64,000 nucleotides of DNA from Woeseiaceae bacterium (GCA_028289545.1 JANQPG010000002.1:1-64000); one strand, 5' to 3'. Positions 29,264 through 40,335 are shown, counted from the stretch's first letter. The notes: generated by a model not told the origin, from the sequence alone. Program-made: numbers and translations.

Positions 29264-30430
29264 TTACGCCGCCTCGGGCATCAGTGCGCGCAAACTGCGC
29301 ACGGCCTGACCGTAGAGTTCCGCTGCCGCGTCGATCTCCGCCTCGGTGGTCATACGTCCGAAACTGAAACGAATGGCGCTCTCGGCCTGTTCGTCGGGCA
29401 CACCCAGGGCACGCAGCACCGCCGAGGGCTCCTGGCTTTGTGAGTTGCAGGCCGACCCGGTGGACACGCAGAGCGGTTCGAGTGCGAGCAACAGACTCTC
29501 GCCGTCGAGTCCCTCGGCGCTCACGTTGAGTATGCCGGGGTAGCCGCTGGCGAGATCGCCGTTCAGCGTCAGTCCGGGCGTACTTCGGATTCCCTGCCAA
29601 AGCCGATCGCGCAGCGCTTTGACGTGGGCAAAATCGTCGACCAGCGATTCCCGGGCAAGCATGGCTGCCGCGCCAAAACCCGCGATGAGGTGCACGGCCA
29701 GCGTGCCCGGACGCAGGCGGCCCTGCTGTGCGCCGCCGAACATCAGCGGATCCGGATTCAGGCCAACTCGCTTACGCACGTAGAGCGCGCCGATACCGGA
29801 CGGGCCATACAGCTTGTGCGCGCTTATGGACACCAGATCCGCGTTGAGGGCAGCAATATCGACGTTCAGCTTCCCAACCGCCTGTGCCGCATCGACGTGA
29901 AACGCCACGTCGTGTTCGCGGCATATCCGGCCCAGGCTGGCGACGTCCTGTACTACGCCCGTCTCGTTGTTCACGTACATGATCGACACGAGCTGCGTAT
30001 CGGGTCTGAGCACCGCCTCCAAAGCCGCCGGGTCCAACACACCGGTCGCCTCGGGTGCAAGCCAACTCAGCTCGAAACCGTCCGCCTCGAGAGCCTTGTA
30101 AACGTCCGTCACCGCCTTGTGCTCCGTCGGCATCGTGACGAGGTGCTTGCCGTGATGCGACCGCGCGCGCGCAACACCCTGGATCGCCAGGTTGTTCGAT
30201 TCCGTTGCGCCCGAGGTCCAGATCAGGCGGCCAGGGTCACAGTTGACGAGTTGCGCCACCGCCTCGGCAGCCTTCTGCACGGCGGCGGCGCTCGACCGTC
30301 CCGCGGGATGCAGCGCCGACGGATTGGCAAACCGGCCGTCGATAGCCAGATGCTCCTGCATGGCCTCGAGGACTCGCGGATCGACGGGCGTCGTCGCGGC
30401 GTAGTCCAGATAGATCCAGTCGCCGCTCAC
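29264..30430 (-). CDS. iscS: Cysteine desulfurase IscS/NifS-like
   Basis: 388 aa PLP enzyme that releases sulfur from cysteine for Fe-S clusters and tRNA thiolation. Lys206 (SAHKLYGPSG) holds PLP and Cys328 (STGSACNS) carries the persulfide, at exactly the numbers of the E. coli IscS residues. WIYLDYAATTPVDPRV at the N-terminus fixes the GTG start at 30430, which overlaps the trmJ stop as GTGA. It lacks the last stretch typical of E. coli IscS, so it is slightly shorter. Confidence 0.93.
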   Translation of the reverse strand: MSGDWIYLDYAATTPVDPRVLEAMQEHLAIDGRFANPSALHPAGRSSAAAVQKAAEAVAQLVNCDPGRLIWTSGATESNNLAIQGVARARSHHGKHLVTMPTEHKAVTDVYKALEADGFELSWLAPEATGVLDPAALEAVLRPDTQLVSIMYVNNETGVVQDVASLGRICREHDVAFHVDAAQAVGKLNVDIAALNADLVSISAHKLYGPSGIGALYVRKRVGLNPDPLMFGGAQQGRLRPGTLAVHLIAGFGAAAMLARESLVDDFAHVKALRDRLWQGIRSTPGLTLNGDLASGYPGILNVSAEGLDGESLLLALEPLCVSTGSACNSQSQEPSAVLRALGVPDEQAESAIRFSFGRMTTEAEIDAAAELYGQAVRSLRALMPEAA

Positions 30431-31158
30431 TGGCCCGGCTCTCGTCGCGATTCGCCACGGCTGCGGGCAATCGACGTCAGTATGCCGTTCAGGATGTTGA
30501 TCTCGTTCTGATCGAGGTTGGCTCGCACGAACAGGCGCCGAAGGCGGCGCATCAGGTGTCGCGGGTTTTCCGGGTCCAGGAAGCCGATCTCGAGCAACAG
30601 CCGTTCGAGACCCGCGTAAAAGTGTTCCGTCGCGCCGCTGCTCGCTGGCGGCACCTCCGACTCGAAAGGCGGCGGAGCGCTCGATTGCTGCGCGCGTATT
30701 TCGTAACTCACAACCTGCACGGCCATGGCGAGATTCAGCGAGCTGAACTCGGGATTGGTCGGAATCGACAGGAGCGCGTTGCAGTGATCGAGGTCCTCGT
30801 TGGACAGCCCGCTTTTTTCCGGGCCGAACACCAGCGCGGCAGTGCCGCGCCGCGACTCCGAGATCGCTTTTGCCGCGGCCTCTTTCGCGTCCAGGCACGG
30901 CCAGTTGATCGAGCGCGACCGGGCACTGGCGCCAGCAACGAACACACAGTCCTCGACCGCCTCGGCCAGCGTGTCGACTACCCGTGCGGCGGCCAACAGA
31001 TCGTCAGCTCCAGACGCGCGCGCTGTTGCATCGGGGTGGGGGAAATACCTCGGATCGACCAGCACGAGATCGGAAAGGCCCATGTTTTTCATCGCACGGG
31101 CAACCGCCCCGATGTTGCCGGGATGGGTGGTACCCACAAGCACGACGCGAATTGTCAT
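30427..31158 (-). CDS. trmJ: tRNA (cytidine/uridine-32-2'-O)-methyltransferase TrmJ
   Basis: 243-aa SPOUT methyltransferase. The N-terminal VVLVGTTHPGNIGAVARAMKNMGL, the middle ALVFGPEKSGLSNEDLDHC and LNLAMAVQVVSYEIR form the knotted SAM site. It 2'-O-methylates position 32 of several tRNAs. The start is ATG at 31158; the longer open frame upstream runs into the opposite-strand suhB and has no similarity. In E. coli trmJ is followed by iscR; here iscS follows directly with a 4-base overlap. Confidence 0.96.
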   Translation of the reverse strand: MTIRVVLVGTTHPGNIGAVARAMKNMGLSDLVLVDPRYFPHPDATARASGADDLLAAARVVDTLAEAVEDCVFVAGASARSRSINWPCLDAKEAAAKAISESRRGTAALVFGPEKSGLSNEDLDHCNALLSIPTNPEFSSLNLAMAVQVVSYEIRAQQSSAPPPFESEVPPASSGATEHFYAGLERLLLEIGFLDPENPRHLMRRLRRLFVRANLDQNEINILNGILTSIARSRGESRREPGQ

Positions 31159-31183
31159 GTTCTTCTTAACGCTGCCAAAGTCC

Positions 31184-31192
31184 GGTATTCTA
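31184..31192. promoter_or_regulatory. Possible shared -10 region of trmJ and suhB
   Basis: The palindromic-like GGTATTCTA reads TATTCT on plus and TAGAATACC on minus, so each strand has a -10-like hexamer in the short divergent gap. On plus, TTCTTA at 31163-31168 lies 17 bases before TATTCT. On minus no good -35 is seen. Confidence 0.35.
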
Positions 31193-31224
31193 CCCAAGCT
31201 CTTTTCACAAGTCGGAATCGTTTT

Positions 31225-32028
31225 ATGCACGCGCTTCTCAATGTTGCGGTCATGGCTGCGCGCCAGGCCGGCAACGTACTCATCCGCCGGATGAACAACC
31301 TCGATAAACTCAAGGTCGAGGAGAAGTCCCGCAACGACTACGTCACCGACGCCGATCGCGCCGCCGAGCGAGCGGTCATCGAAACGATTCGAAAGCACTA
31401 CCCCGAGCACGCCATCCTTGCGGAGGAATCCGGACAGGACGGCGACGGCGACATCTGCTGGATCATCGATCCGCTCGACGGCACGACCAACTACCTGCAC
31501 GGTTTTCCGGTTTTCTCCGTCTCGATCGGCGTGCAGGTCAAGGGACGGATCGAACACGCCGCCGTCTACGACCCGATACGCCAGGAACTCTTTACGGCGT
31601 CCCGGGGCGACGGGGCGCAGCTCGACGGCCGGCGGATTCGGGTCAGCCGTCAGACCCAGCTCGAACGCGCGTTGATCGGCACCGGCTTTCCCTACAAGCT
31701 GATCGACCAGGAAATGGCGCCCTATCTGCGCATGCTCGAAAACGTACTCAGGAACACGGCGGGCGTCCGCCGTCCCGGCTCCGCGGCGCTCGACCTGTGT
31801 TACGTCGCCGCGGGTCGTCTCGACGGCTTCTGGGAAACCGGCCTGAAAAGCTGGGATCTCGCCGCCGGCAGCCTGATCATCCGAGAAGCCGGCGGCATCG
31901 TCAGCGGCCTCGACGGCTCGGAGAATTTTCTCGAATCCGGTCACGTACTCACGGGTTCACCGAAAATCTACGCCGCACTGGCCAGGCTCTGCGCAAACGA
32001 CATCAAGGCGATACTGCACGCGGCCTGA
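31225..32028 (+). CDS. suhB: Inositol-1-monophosphatase family protein SuhB
   Basis: 267 aa, the E. coli SuhB length. The metal motifs are ILAEESG (Glu), WIIDPLDGTTNYLHG and SWDLAAGSLIIREAGG. SuhB has Mg-dependent phosphatase activity on inositol-1-phosphate and, in E. coli, also joins the rRNA antitermination complex. The ATG at 31225 is chosen by homology. It is divergent from trmJ, as in E. coli. Confidence 0.97.
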   Translation: MHALLNVAVMAARQAGNVLIRRMNNLDKLKVEEKSRNDYVTDADRAAERAVIETIRKHYPEHAILAEESGQDGDGDICWIIDPLDGTTNYLHGFPVFSVSIGVQVKGRIEHAAVYDPIRQELFTASRGDGAQLDGRRIRVSRQTQLERALIGTGFPYKLIDQEMAPYLRMLENVLRNTAGVRRPGSAALDLCYVAAGRLDGFWETGLKSWDLAAGSLIIREAGGIVSGLDGSENFLESGHVLTGSPKIYAALARLCANDIKAILHAA

Positions 32029-32062
32029 AAGTTTCAGCTACGACTCAAGCGCCCGCTCGACG

Positions 32063-32090
32063 CACGCCCAGACTCCGAGTGGCGGGCGTG
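32063..32090 (+). repeat. Short hairpin after suhB
   Basis: CACGCCC (32063-32069) and GGGCGTG (32084-32090) form a 7-bp stem with a 14-base loop, 35 bases after the suhB stop. There is no T-run, so it is not a classical terminator, but it may end the transcript with help of the second hairpin. Confidence 0.45.
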
Positions 32091-32094
32091 AGGA

Positions 32095-32145
32095 CCGATC
32101 ACGGGAAATCAAGCGCAGCGATAGCTAAGCCATTCCCGTGATCGG
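32095..32145. repeat. 12-bp perfect inverted repeat
   Basis: CCGATCACGGGA (32095-32106) and TCCCGTGATCGG (32134-32145) are perfect inverted copies separated by 27 bases, in the gap where suhB (plus) and secF (minus) converge. The loop is too long for a usual terminator. It could be a remnant of a small repeat element or a protein binding site. Confidence 0.6.
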
Positions 32146-32233
32146 GCATCGCGGCCGCAACCTGCGCAGAACTCAACCCGGCGTTCCACGAAACTGACAA
32201 CTCTCCTACCCGGCCATCAGCCGCAAGCACGCC

Positions 32234-33175
32234 TCAAGGCAAATCGTCAATCAGCTCCGGATCCTTGATCGGATCGGTCAGGTCTTCAGCGTTGACGTCG
32301 AGCAACAGCGCCGTGGCGCTGGCCGTGTAGATCGACGAATACGTACCGATAATGATGCCCACGATCAGCGCAATCGAGAACGGCGCAATCGACTCGCCGC
32401 CCAGAATCAGGAGCGCAAACAACACGAACAGCGTCGTCAGGCCCGTGATCAAGGTACGTGCGAGCATCTGGTTGATCGACGTGTTCATCGACTCGTCGGC
32501 CTCGACGCCGCGGAGCTTGAAGAAGTTCTCGCGAATCCGGTCGAAAGCGACAACCGTATCGTTGAGTGAGTAACCGATGACCGCAAGCACGGCCGCCACG
32601 ACCGTCAGGTCGAAGGGCAAATAAAACAGTGAGAAGAAACCGACCGTAATGATCACGTCGTGCGCCAGCGCCGCGACCGCGCCCATGGCGAACTTCCACT
32701 GGAAGCGGAACATGACGTAGCCGAAGATCATCAGGAGCGCAATGATCATCGCCAGACCGCCCTGCTCGGCGAGTTCGTCACCCACCTGAGGGCTGACGGT
32801 CTCCACGCGCCGCAACTCCACGCCGGCCGAGCCGCGCTCGAGCGTTGCCTGCAGTTCGCGGCGAACCGCCTGCTGATCGCCTTCTTCCTGCGGCGGCAGC
32901 CGGACCAGCACGTCCGTTGCCTCGCCGAACAGGAGTACCTGAGCATCCTCGAAACCGGCCGACTCGAGATCACCGCGAATCTTTTCGAGATCGGCTGCTT
33001 CCGGGTAGCCGATCTCAAGGAGGATGCCGCCCGTGAAGTCGATACCGAAGTTCAGGCCACGGACGCTCAGCGAAACGAGTGACGCCACGACGAGAAGGAC
33101 CGAAACGATCAGCGCCACGCGACGCCGGGAGGCGCCCAGGAAGTTGATATTGGTTTGTTCCTTGATGAGTCGCAT
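32234..33175 (-). CDS. secF: Protein translocase subunit SecF
   Basis: 313 aa, six membrane helices: one near residues 15-35, a periplasmic part of about 90 residues, then five from about 130 on. The conserved GLNFGIDFTGGILLEIGYP and the YSLNDTVVAFDRIRENF motif are present. With SecD it drives release of exported proteins using the proton gradient. I chose ATG at 33175 with AGGA 8 bases upstream; another ATG lies at 33181. It follows secD by 10 bases. Confidence 0.97.
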   Translation of the reverse strand: MRLIKEQTNINFLGASRRRVALIVSVLLVVASLVSLSVRGLNFGIDFTGGILLEIGYPEAADLEKIRGDLESAGFEDAQVLLFGEATDVLVRLPPQEEGDQQAVRRELQATLERGSAGVELRRVETVSPQVGDELAEQGGLAMIIALLMIFGYVMFRFQWKFAMGAVAALAHDVIITVGFFSLFYLPFDLTVVAAVLAVIGYSLNDTVVAFDRIRENFFKLRGVEADESMNTSINQMLARTLITGLTTLFVLFALLILGGESIAPFSIALIVGIIIGTYSSIYTASATALLLDVNAEDLTDPIKDPELIDDLP

Positions 33176-33185
33176 AACCATAGTC

Positions 33186-35000
33186 CTACACCGGCACCGA
33201 TTCGATCTTGCGACTGCCGAAGGCCAGATTGACCACGGCCCGTGTCCCCACGATCGCCGTAAACATCGAGGTCGCAATACCGATTGAGAGCGTAATGGCA
33301 AACCCCTTGATCGCACCCGTGCCGAACGCAAATAGCACAATCGCCGCTATCAAGGTCGTGATGTTGGCGTCGGCAATCGACGAAAGGGCTTTGTCGTAGC
33401 CGGCATGAATGGCCGATTGCGGCGAGGCGCCGGCCGCAATCTCCTCTCGTATTCGCTCGAATATGAGTACGTTTGCGTCCACGGCCATGCCGACCGTCAG
33501 AACGATCCCGGCAATGCCGGGCAAGGTCAGCGACGCGCCGAACATCGACAGCACGGCGACGATGAATACGAGGTTCGACAGGAGCGCCAGGTTCGCAATC
33601 ATGCCGAACCAGCGGTAATAGAACGCCATGAACGCAATGACCGACAGGAACCCGATCATAATGGCGCGGAAACCGCGGTCGATGTTGTCCTGGCCGAGCG
33701 TCGGACCAATTGTGCGTTCGTCGATCTTGTAGATCGGTGCGGCCAGCGCTCCCGCACGCAGCAACCGGGCGAGACTCGATGCCTCCGCGGCGGTCAGCCC
33801 GGTAATCTGGAAGTTGTTCTTGAACACGCCGCGAATCGTGGCGGTGTTGATGATTTCCTCGGTCTTGATGCGCCGTGTTTCGACCTGATCACCAATGCGT
33901 ACGGATTCTTCGCGCCACTCGATGAACAGCGTCGACATTGGCTTGCCGACGTTGTTCTGCGTGGTCTCGAGCATGCGTTCGCCGCCCGCGGAATCCAGCC
34001 GGATGTTCACCGCCGGCTGGCCTTCGGCCGTCATGCCGGCCGATGCGTCGACGATCTGGTCGCCGGACGCAACCACCTCACGCTTCAGCACGGCGGCGGC
34101 AACCGGAGCGCGTCCGGGGTACTCGCGGGAACCCGGCAAGTCGCCCGACTGATCGACCAACCTGAACTCGAGGGTGGCCGTGGCCGTCAGTATCTTGTCG
34201 AGTTCCGTGGAGTCCTGCACACCGGGCAGCTGCACCACGATGCGATCGACACCTTGCCGCTGCACCAGCGGCTCGGCAACACCGAGGCTGTCGACGCGAT
34301 TTCTTAGCGTCGTCATGTTCTGCTCGATCGCAAAATCCTGGCGCTCCTTGATCTGCGTTTCACTCATGCGCACGTTCAGTGAGCGGCCGTCCGCCGAATC
34401 GGTAATCAGAATATCCTCGTCGGCCTCGCGAACCATGCTTCGGACCTGCTCCAGGAGATCAGCCGACCGCAGGCGCACGCTGATGACCTGTCCGTTCAGA
34501 TCGACCCGGTGTGGAATCTGCGCATCGCGCAGGCGTTCGATGAAATCCTGTCGGTAGGCCTGCAGCCGGTTGTTGATCGCCGTCTCCATGTCGACTTCGA
34601 GTAACACGTACACGCCGCCTCGCAGATCGAGTCCGAGGCTCATGGGATCGAGACCCAGTTCACGCAGCCACGCCGGCATGCGAGGCGCCAAGGTCAGCGC
34701 AACGTTGGCTTCACGGTCGAAGCGCAGCCTCAACACATCCGCCGCGGACTGCTGGTCGCTCGACGATTCAAACCGAAGGATGCCGCGTTCGTCTTTCAGG
34801 TAAGCCGCTTCGACGGGTATGTCGCTGTTCTCGACTACGCGCACGTACTCTTCGAGCATCGTCTCGGTAATGACGCCGTCTCTCGCCGACGCCACCTGTA
34901 CCGCATCGGCGCTGCCGTAGAGATTGGGCAGCGCGAGGAATATGCCGGCAAGAAAGATGGCGAGAACCGTAAAGTTCAGCCAGGAGGGGTATTTGTTCAT
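33186..35000 (-). CDS. secD: Protein translocase subunit SecD
   Basis: 604 aa, near the usual 615. One N-terminal helix (residues 8-26), a large periplasmic domain with LGLDLRGGVYVLLEVD and RNRVDSLGVAEPLVQRQG, then five helices after about residue 430 with AVDANVLIFERIREE, the motif important for proton transfer. It sits between yajC and secF, the standard operon order. Confidence 0.98.
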   Translation of the reverse strand: MNKYPSWLNFTVLAIFLAGIFLALPNLYGSADAVQVASARDGVITETMLEEYVRVVENSDIPVEAAYLKDERGILRFESSSDQQSAADVLRLRFDREANVALTLAPRMPAWLRELGLDPMSLGLDLRGGVYVLLEVDMETAINNRLQAYRQDFIERLRDAQIPHRVDLNGQVISVRLRSADLLEQVRSMVREADEDILITDSADGRSLNVRMSETQIKERQDFAIEQNMTTLRNRVDSLGVAEPLVQRQGVDRIVVQLPGVQDSTELDKILTATATLEFRLVDQSGDLPGSREYPGRAPVAAAVLKREVVASGDQIVDASAGMTAEGQPAVNIRLDSAGGERMLETTQNNVGKPMSTLFIEWREESVRIGDQVETRRIKTEEIINTATIRGVFKNNFQITGLTAAEASSLARLLRAGALAAPIYKIDERTIGPTLGQDNIDRGFRAIMIGFLSVIAFMAFYYRWFGMIANLALLSNLVFIVAVLSMFGASLTLPGIAGIVLTVGMAVDANVLIFERIREEIAAGASPQSAIHAGYDKALSSIADANITTLIAAIVLFAFGTGAIKGFAITLSIGIATSMFTAIVGTRAVVNLAFGSRKIESVPV

Positions 35001-35042
35001 GAACCGATCCGCTTGAGTCGGCGGGCGCGTTTGCGCGCCGGG

Positions 35043-35384
35043 CTATGCTTCGTCGAAGGTGCCTTTCGGCACGACCTGGGAAATGCTGCTCTTCTGAATC
35101 TTGATTTCGGTCGAGTCGCTGATCGACAGCACGGCGTAGTGCTCGCTGACGCCAGTCACGCGACCCAGAATTCCGCCGGCCGTAAGCACTTCGTCGCCGA
35201 CGCTGACGTTGCTGACGAGTTCCTGGTGGGCCTTTTGCTTCTTCTGCTGCGGGCGAATCAACAGGAACCAGAATGCGCCGAAGATCAGCAGCATCGGCCA
35301 CAACATATCGAAGAGGCTGGCCTGCGGAGCGCCCTGCTGCGCGTAGGCCTTGGAGATGAATAGATCCGTGATGAAAAAGTCCAT
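35043..35384 (-). CDS. yajC: Sec translocon accessory protein YajC
   Basis: 113 aa with one membrane helix (about residues 27-46, LWPMLLIFGAFWFLLIRPQQKK) followed by a cytoplasmic beta domain (GDEVLTAGGILGRVTGV). YajC binds SecDF. The gap to secD is 42 bases. Downstream and upstream genes complete queA-tgt-yajC-secD-secF. Confidence 0.96.
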   Translation of the reverse strand: MDFFITDLFISKAYAQQGAPQASLFDMLWPMLLIFGAFWFLLIRPQQKKQKAHQELVSNVSVGDEVLTAGGILGRVTGVSEHYAVLSISDSTEIKIQKSSISQVVPKGTFDEA

Positions 35385-35562
35385 AGTCGTTGTTGTCAGT
35401 TTGCCGTCAAAGGGTTGGGAAACGCGAACGATGCCGAGGCGAAAAAAATAGCGCGGTATTATGGCATAGCGACGTGCCGTTTTATTCGCTTATTCCATGA
35501 AAACTGGGGGCATTCGCGCCAATTCCAAGCCCGCGGCAACAGCCCAGATTGCGACATCCGGC

Positions 35563-37703
<2,141 letters not shown>

Positions 37704-37728
37704 AGCGCGCGTAGCCTACCCGAACGCC

Positions 37729-37764
37729 AAAAAAAACGCCGCCCCGAAATGCGGAGCGGCGTTT
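37729..37764 (-). terminator. Rho-independent terminator of the PDZ-protein operon
   Basis: On the minus strand the 9-bp arms AAACGCCGC and GCGGCGTTT (37764-37756 and 37742-37734) with further G-C pairing inside are followed by an eight-T tract (37736-37729). It lies 40 bases past the stop at 37804, and just before queA, which it insulates from read-through. Confidence 0.9.
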
Positions 37765-37803
37765 CCTGACGGCGCAAGCGCCGCTAGAAAGGTTTCCCGG
37801 CGC

Positions 37804-39000
37804 CTAGGTCTGCTGATCGCCGAAAGTCAGGCTGACGCGTCGTACCGGAAGCACCTCGGGCGGTTTCGGCGGTTTCGGAATACTGAAGCTCGTGCGATCG
37901 TCCGGCATCTCCACATTCAACGTTCGCCGCCGCTTGTCGCGCATGATCGACAGCTCGATCTTCTCGCCGGGCTGATAAGAACCCAGGATCCGAATCGCGT
38001 GGTTTACCGACGTGGGTTTGCGACCGTCGATCTCCTGGATGACGTCCCCGTCCTCGAGTTCCAGCGCGCCGGACTTCGGTGCGGCGACAACAAGTACGCC
38101 CTCGTCCGTGCCGAAGTACTTGCCGAGCCCGGCGTTCAATTCGACCAGCTCCATATCCGCCCAGCTGCTGCCGCCCCAGCGATAGGCGAAGTTGCTGACC
38201 ACGTTGCCGACGGCATCGGGGATGACACGGATGTTTTCCTGCCAGTTACCGTTGCCGGGTACGCCACTGAAGACGAAGGTTTCGCTGTCCACGACCCGGG
38301 GCTCCACGGTCACGCTACCGACGTTACCGGCGCGCAGGTACTCAACCTCGAGTTTATCGCCCTCTTCGAGCGCCTTCACGATCTCCATCAGGGCCTTGTT
38401 CGCTTCCTTACGCGTATCCGAGGTCAACGCCTGGCCACCTACGGACGTCAGTACATCACCCGTACGCAAACCCGCATCAGCCGCGGCGCTGCCGGGCGTC
38501 ACGCTAATGACCTCGACACCCTCGACCGGCCCTTTGTGGGAATCGTCGGTCTCGATAGTGATTCCGATACGCGGTTTGCCGTGCAGATCCGGCCAGCTCT
38601 CGATTTCGTAGAACTGGCGTGGCAGGTTCCGCGTACTCAGCTCCGCAACCCGGCGGGCCGCCTCGGCGAGCTCCATTTCGGCCTCCGCGAGCTTGCGCTC
38701 CATCTCTGCCCGCTCCATTTCGACCTCACGTTTAACGCTGGCCTCGCGCTCTTCTTCCGCCTCACGCGCCCGCTGAACCTCTCGCTCCACCTCAGCCTGC
38801 GCCAGCTGGACCTCGCGCTCTATTCGCGCCACTTCGGCACGCACCTCTTGCGCCATCTGCGCCTCGCGCGCGGCCTGCTGGTCAGCCAGCATCCGAACCT
38901 CGGCGCGTTGTTCCTCGGTCTCGGCGAGCGCGTTCGCCGGCGGCGCCAACGCAACCGCGATCGTGGCCGTCAACGCCGACAAGACTATCCTGTTCCTCAT
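37804..39000 (-). CDS. Periplasmic coiled-coil protein with two PDZ domains
   Basis: 398 aa. A signal peptide (residues 1-26, ending NALA) is followed by a highly charged Glu/Arg/Ala coiled coil (about 28-125). The first PDZ domain is at about 145-235 (RIGITIE, PGSAAADAGLRTGDVLTSVGG) and the second at about 285-375 (GLGKYFGTDEGVLVVAAPKSGALELEDGDVIQEIDGRKP gives its core). No protease domain is present, so it is not a DegP-type enzyme. It is the last gene after an ECF sigma factor and its membrane partner, suggesting a role in envelope sensing; that is inference. Confidence 0.85.
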   Translation of the reverse strand: MRNRIVLSALTATIAVALAPPANALAETEEQRAEVRMLADQQAAREAQMAQEVRAEVARIEREVQLAQAEVEREVQRAREAEEEREASVKREVEMERAEMERKLAEAEMELAEAARRVAELSTRNLPRQFYEIESWPDLHGKPRIGITIETDDSHKGPVEGVEVISVTPGSAAADAGLRTGDVLTSVGGQALTSDTRKEANKALMEIVKALEEGDKLEVEYLRAGNVGSVTVEPRVVDSETFVFSGVPGNGNWQENIRVIPDAVGNVVSNFAYRWGGSSWADMELVELNAGLGKYFGTDEGVLVVAAPKSGALELEDGDVIQEIDGRKPTSVNHAIRILGSYQPGEKIELSIMRDKRRRTLNVEMPDDRTSFSIPKPPKPPEVLPVRRVSLTFGDQQT

Positions 39001-39040
39001 ACTTCCTTACTCCGTTCCAGGGTCTGGCAATACAACACCC

Positions 39041-39634
39041 TTAAAAGGCGGTCCGCTGCGCCTGCGCATAACGCAGCTTGACCAGCAATTTCATTAGCCT
39101 GACGCGCTCGCGCCAGAATATTTCCTGTTCCTCGGGCGTCAGCTGCATCGACGGATCGCCGAGCTGCACGTCGATCGCGGCAATGCGATCGGTCACGTCC
39201 GCTATCGTGGCGGCCGTACCCGCCCGCAGCACGTTCGGTTCCGCCGGCAACGCCGCAAGTTCACCCTCGAGACGACTCGACTCCGCGCGCAGCACCGTGA
39301 GATTGGTCGTCAGCGGCGGCTGAGAAAAGGCCACGTCCGGCGGGGGCACCACGGTCGAATTACCGTCCTGGCCGGGTCCCTGGACGAGCGGCGCCAACAG
39401 CACGGCAACAATCGCCGCCGCGGCAGCCACCCCGCTGCCCATGTACCAGCGGCGGCGCTTCAATGATTGGTTCAACAAGCCCTCGGCATCAGCCTGCTCG
39501 CGCAGCCGTTCCCAGACGGCGCGCGGCGGCATCGTATCGGGCAGGGTCTTGAGCCCTTGCCGGAGCGCGTCGTGCTCATCGGCAGTCATCCCGGCAATCA
39601 TGGCTTCTTCTCTTCCTCTGTCATCCTGCATCAA
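39041..39634 (-). CDS. Single-pass membrane protein, putative anti-sigma factor
   Basis: 197 aa. The N-terminal 60 residues are cytoplasmic-like, with MPPRAVWERLREQADAEGLL, then a basic KRRR and one membrane helix (about 64-84), and a periplasmic part with a helical region (LRAESSRLEGELAALP, EEQEIFWRERVRLMKLLVKL). No zinc-binding HxxxCxxC anti-sigma motif is seen. Its position, with an ATGA overlap with an ECF sigma gene, is the main argument for an anti-sigma role. Confidence 0.65.
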   Translation of the reverse strand: MMQDDRGREEAMIAGMTADEHDALRQGLKTLPDTMPPRAVWERLREQADAEGLLNQSLKRRRWYMGSGVAAAAAIVAVLLAPLVQGPGQDGNSTVVPPPDVAFSQPPLTTNLTVLRAESSRLEGELAALPAEPNVLRAGTAATIADVTDRIAAIDVQLGDPSMQLTPEEQEIFWRERVRLMKLLVKLRYAQAQRTAF

Positions 39635-40230
39635 CTGCTCCTCATTGCCCCGGCGGCAATGCCGTGCGCATCCGCCGCCTGCGACAGCATGGGTCTGAGT
39701 CGCTGATAGGCGCGCGACAGCTGCGATTTAGAGAAGCTCTCCGTCTTACCCATCATTTGTGCGATTTCCTTGTGTGTAAATCCTTCGACGTCGTGCAGCC
39801 AGATAACGGCGCGGCTGACGTCCGGTAAGTTCGCGAGCGCCGAATCCAGGTCCATTGCGTCGTCCGGGTGACGTGACACGCCCAGGTTCGAAGCATCGCC
39901 CGGCGTCAGGTCTTCCCAATCGTCGGCCAGCGACTGACCGCGGCTCGTCCAGGCCGAACGCAGGAACATTAGCGCCTTGCTCACGGCAATGCGGCGTATC
40001 CAGCTGCCTATGGCCGCCTCGCCGCGAAACCCGCCGATCGAGCGCATGACCTCTATGAAGGTCTCCTGGACCAGATCCTCCGCATGTGCCGGAACTCGCG
40101 TAAAGCGCAGGCACAGCGAGTACACCGGCGTCGCAAAAGCCCGGTACAGAATCTCGTGTGCGCGCGCGTCACCTTTTGCTGCGCGGCTCACGATGGCTGG
40201 ATCGATCTGTATGCTGGCGAACTTGCTCAT
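39631..40230 (-). CDS. ECF-family RNA polymerase sigma factor
   Basis: 199 aa. Region 2 is ARAHEILYRAFATPVYSLCLRFT with AEDLVQETFIEVMRSIGGFRGEAAIGSWIRRIAVSKALMFLR split over its helices (residues about 20-100); region 4 is LANLPDVSRAVIWLHDVEGFTHKEIAQMMGKTESFSKSQLSRA, read as a helix-turn-helix at about 130-180. The downstream membrane protein overlaps by 4 bases. The extra C-terminal 15 residues are alanine-rich. Confidence 0.93.
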   Translation of the reverse strand: MSKFASIQIDPAIVSRAAKGDARAHEILYRAFATPVYSLCLRFTRVPAHAEDLVQETFIEVMRSIGGFRGEAAIGSWIRRIAVSKALMFLRSAWTSRGQSLADDWEDLTPGDASNLGVSRHPDDAMDLDSALANLPDVSRAVIWLHDVEGFTHKEIAQMMGKTESFSKSQLSRAYQRLRPMLSQAADAHGIAAGAMRSS

Positions 40231-40297
40231 CTGCTGTTTTGATGCCCAGAGGCGCGGAAAGGTCGCAGTTTTCGCAGGGTTTTTGCCGCCGCCCGTA

Positions 40298-40325
40298 TGG
40301 ACAGCACCTCCGACACCCTTATACT
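40298..40325 (+). promoter_or_regulatory. tRNA-Leu promoter
   Basis: TGGACA (40298-40303) and TATACT (40320-40325) are separated by 16 bases, and the tRNA begins 11 bases after the -10. The match and position are those expected of a tRNA promoter. The GC-rich GTGCGCCCC between -10 and the start resembles a stringent discriminator. Confidence 0.7.
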
Positions 40326-40335
40326 GTGCGCCCCT

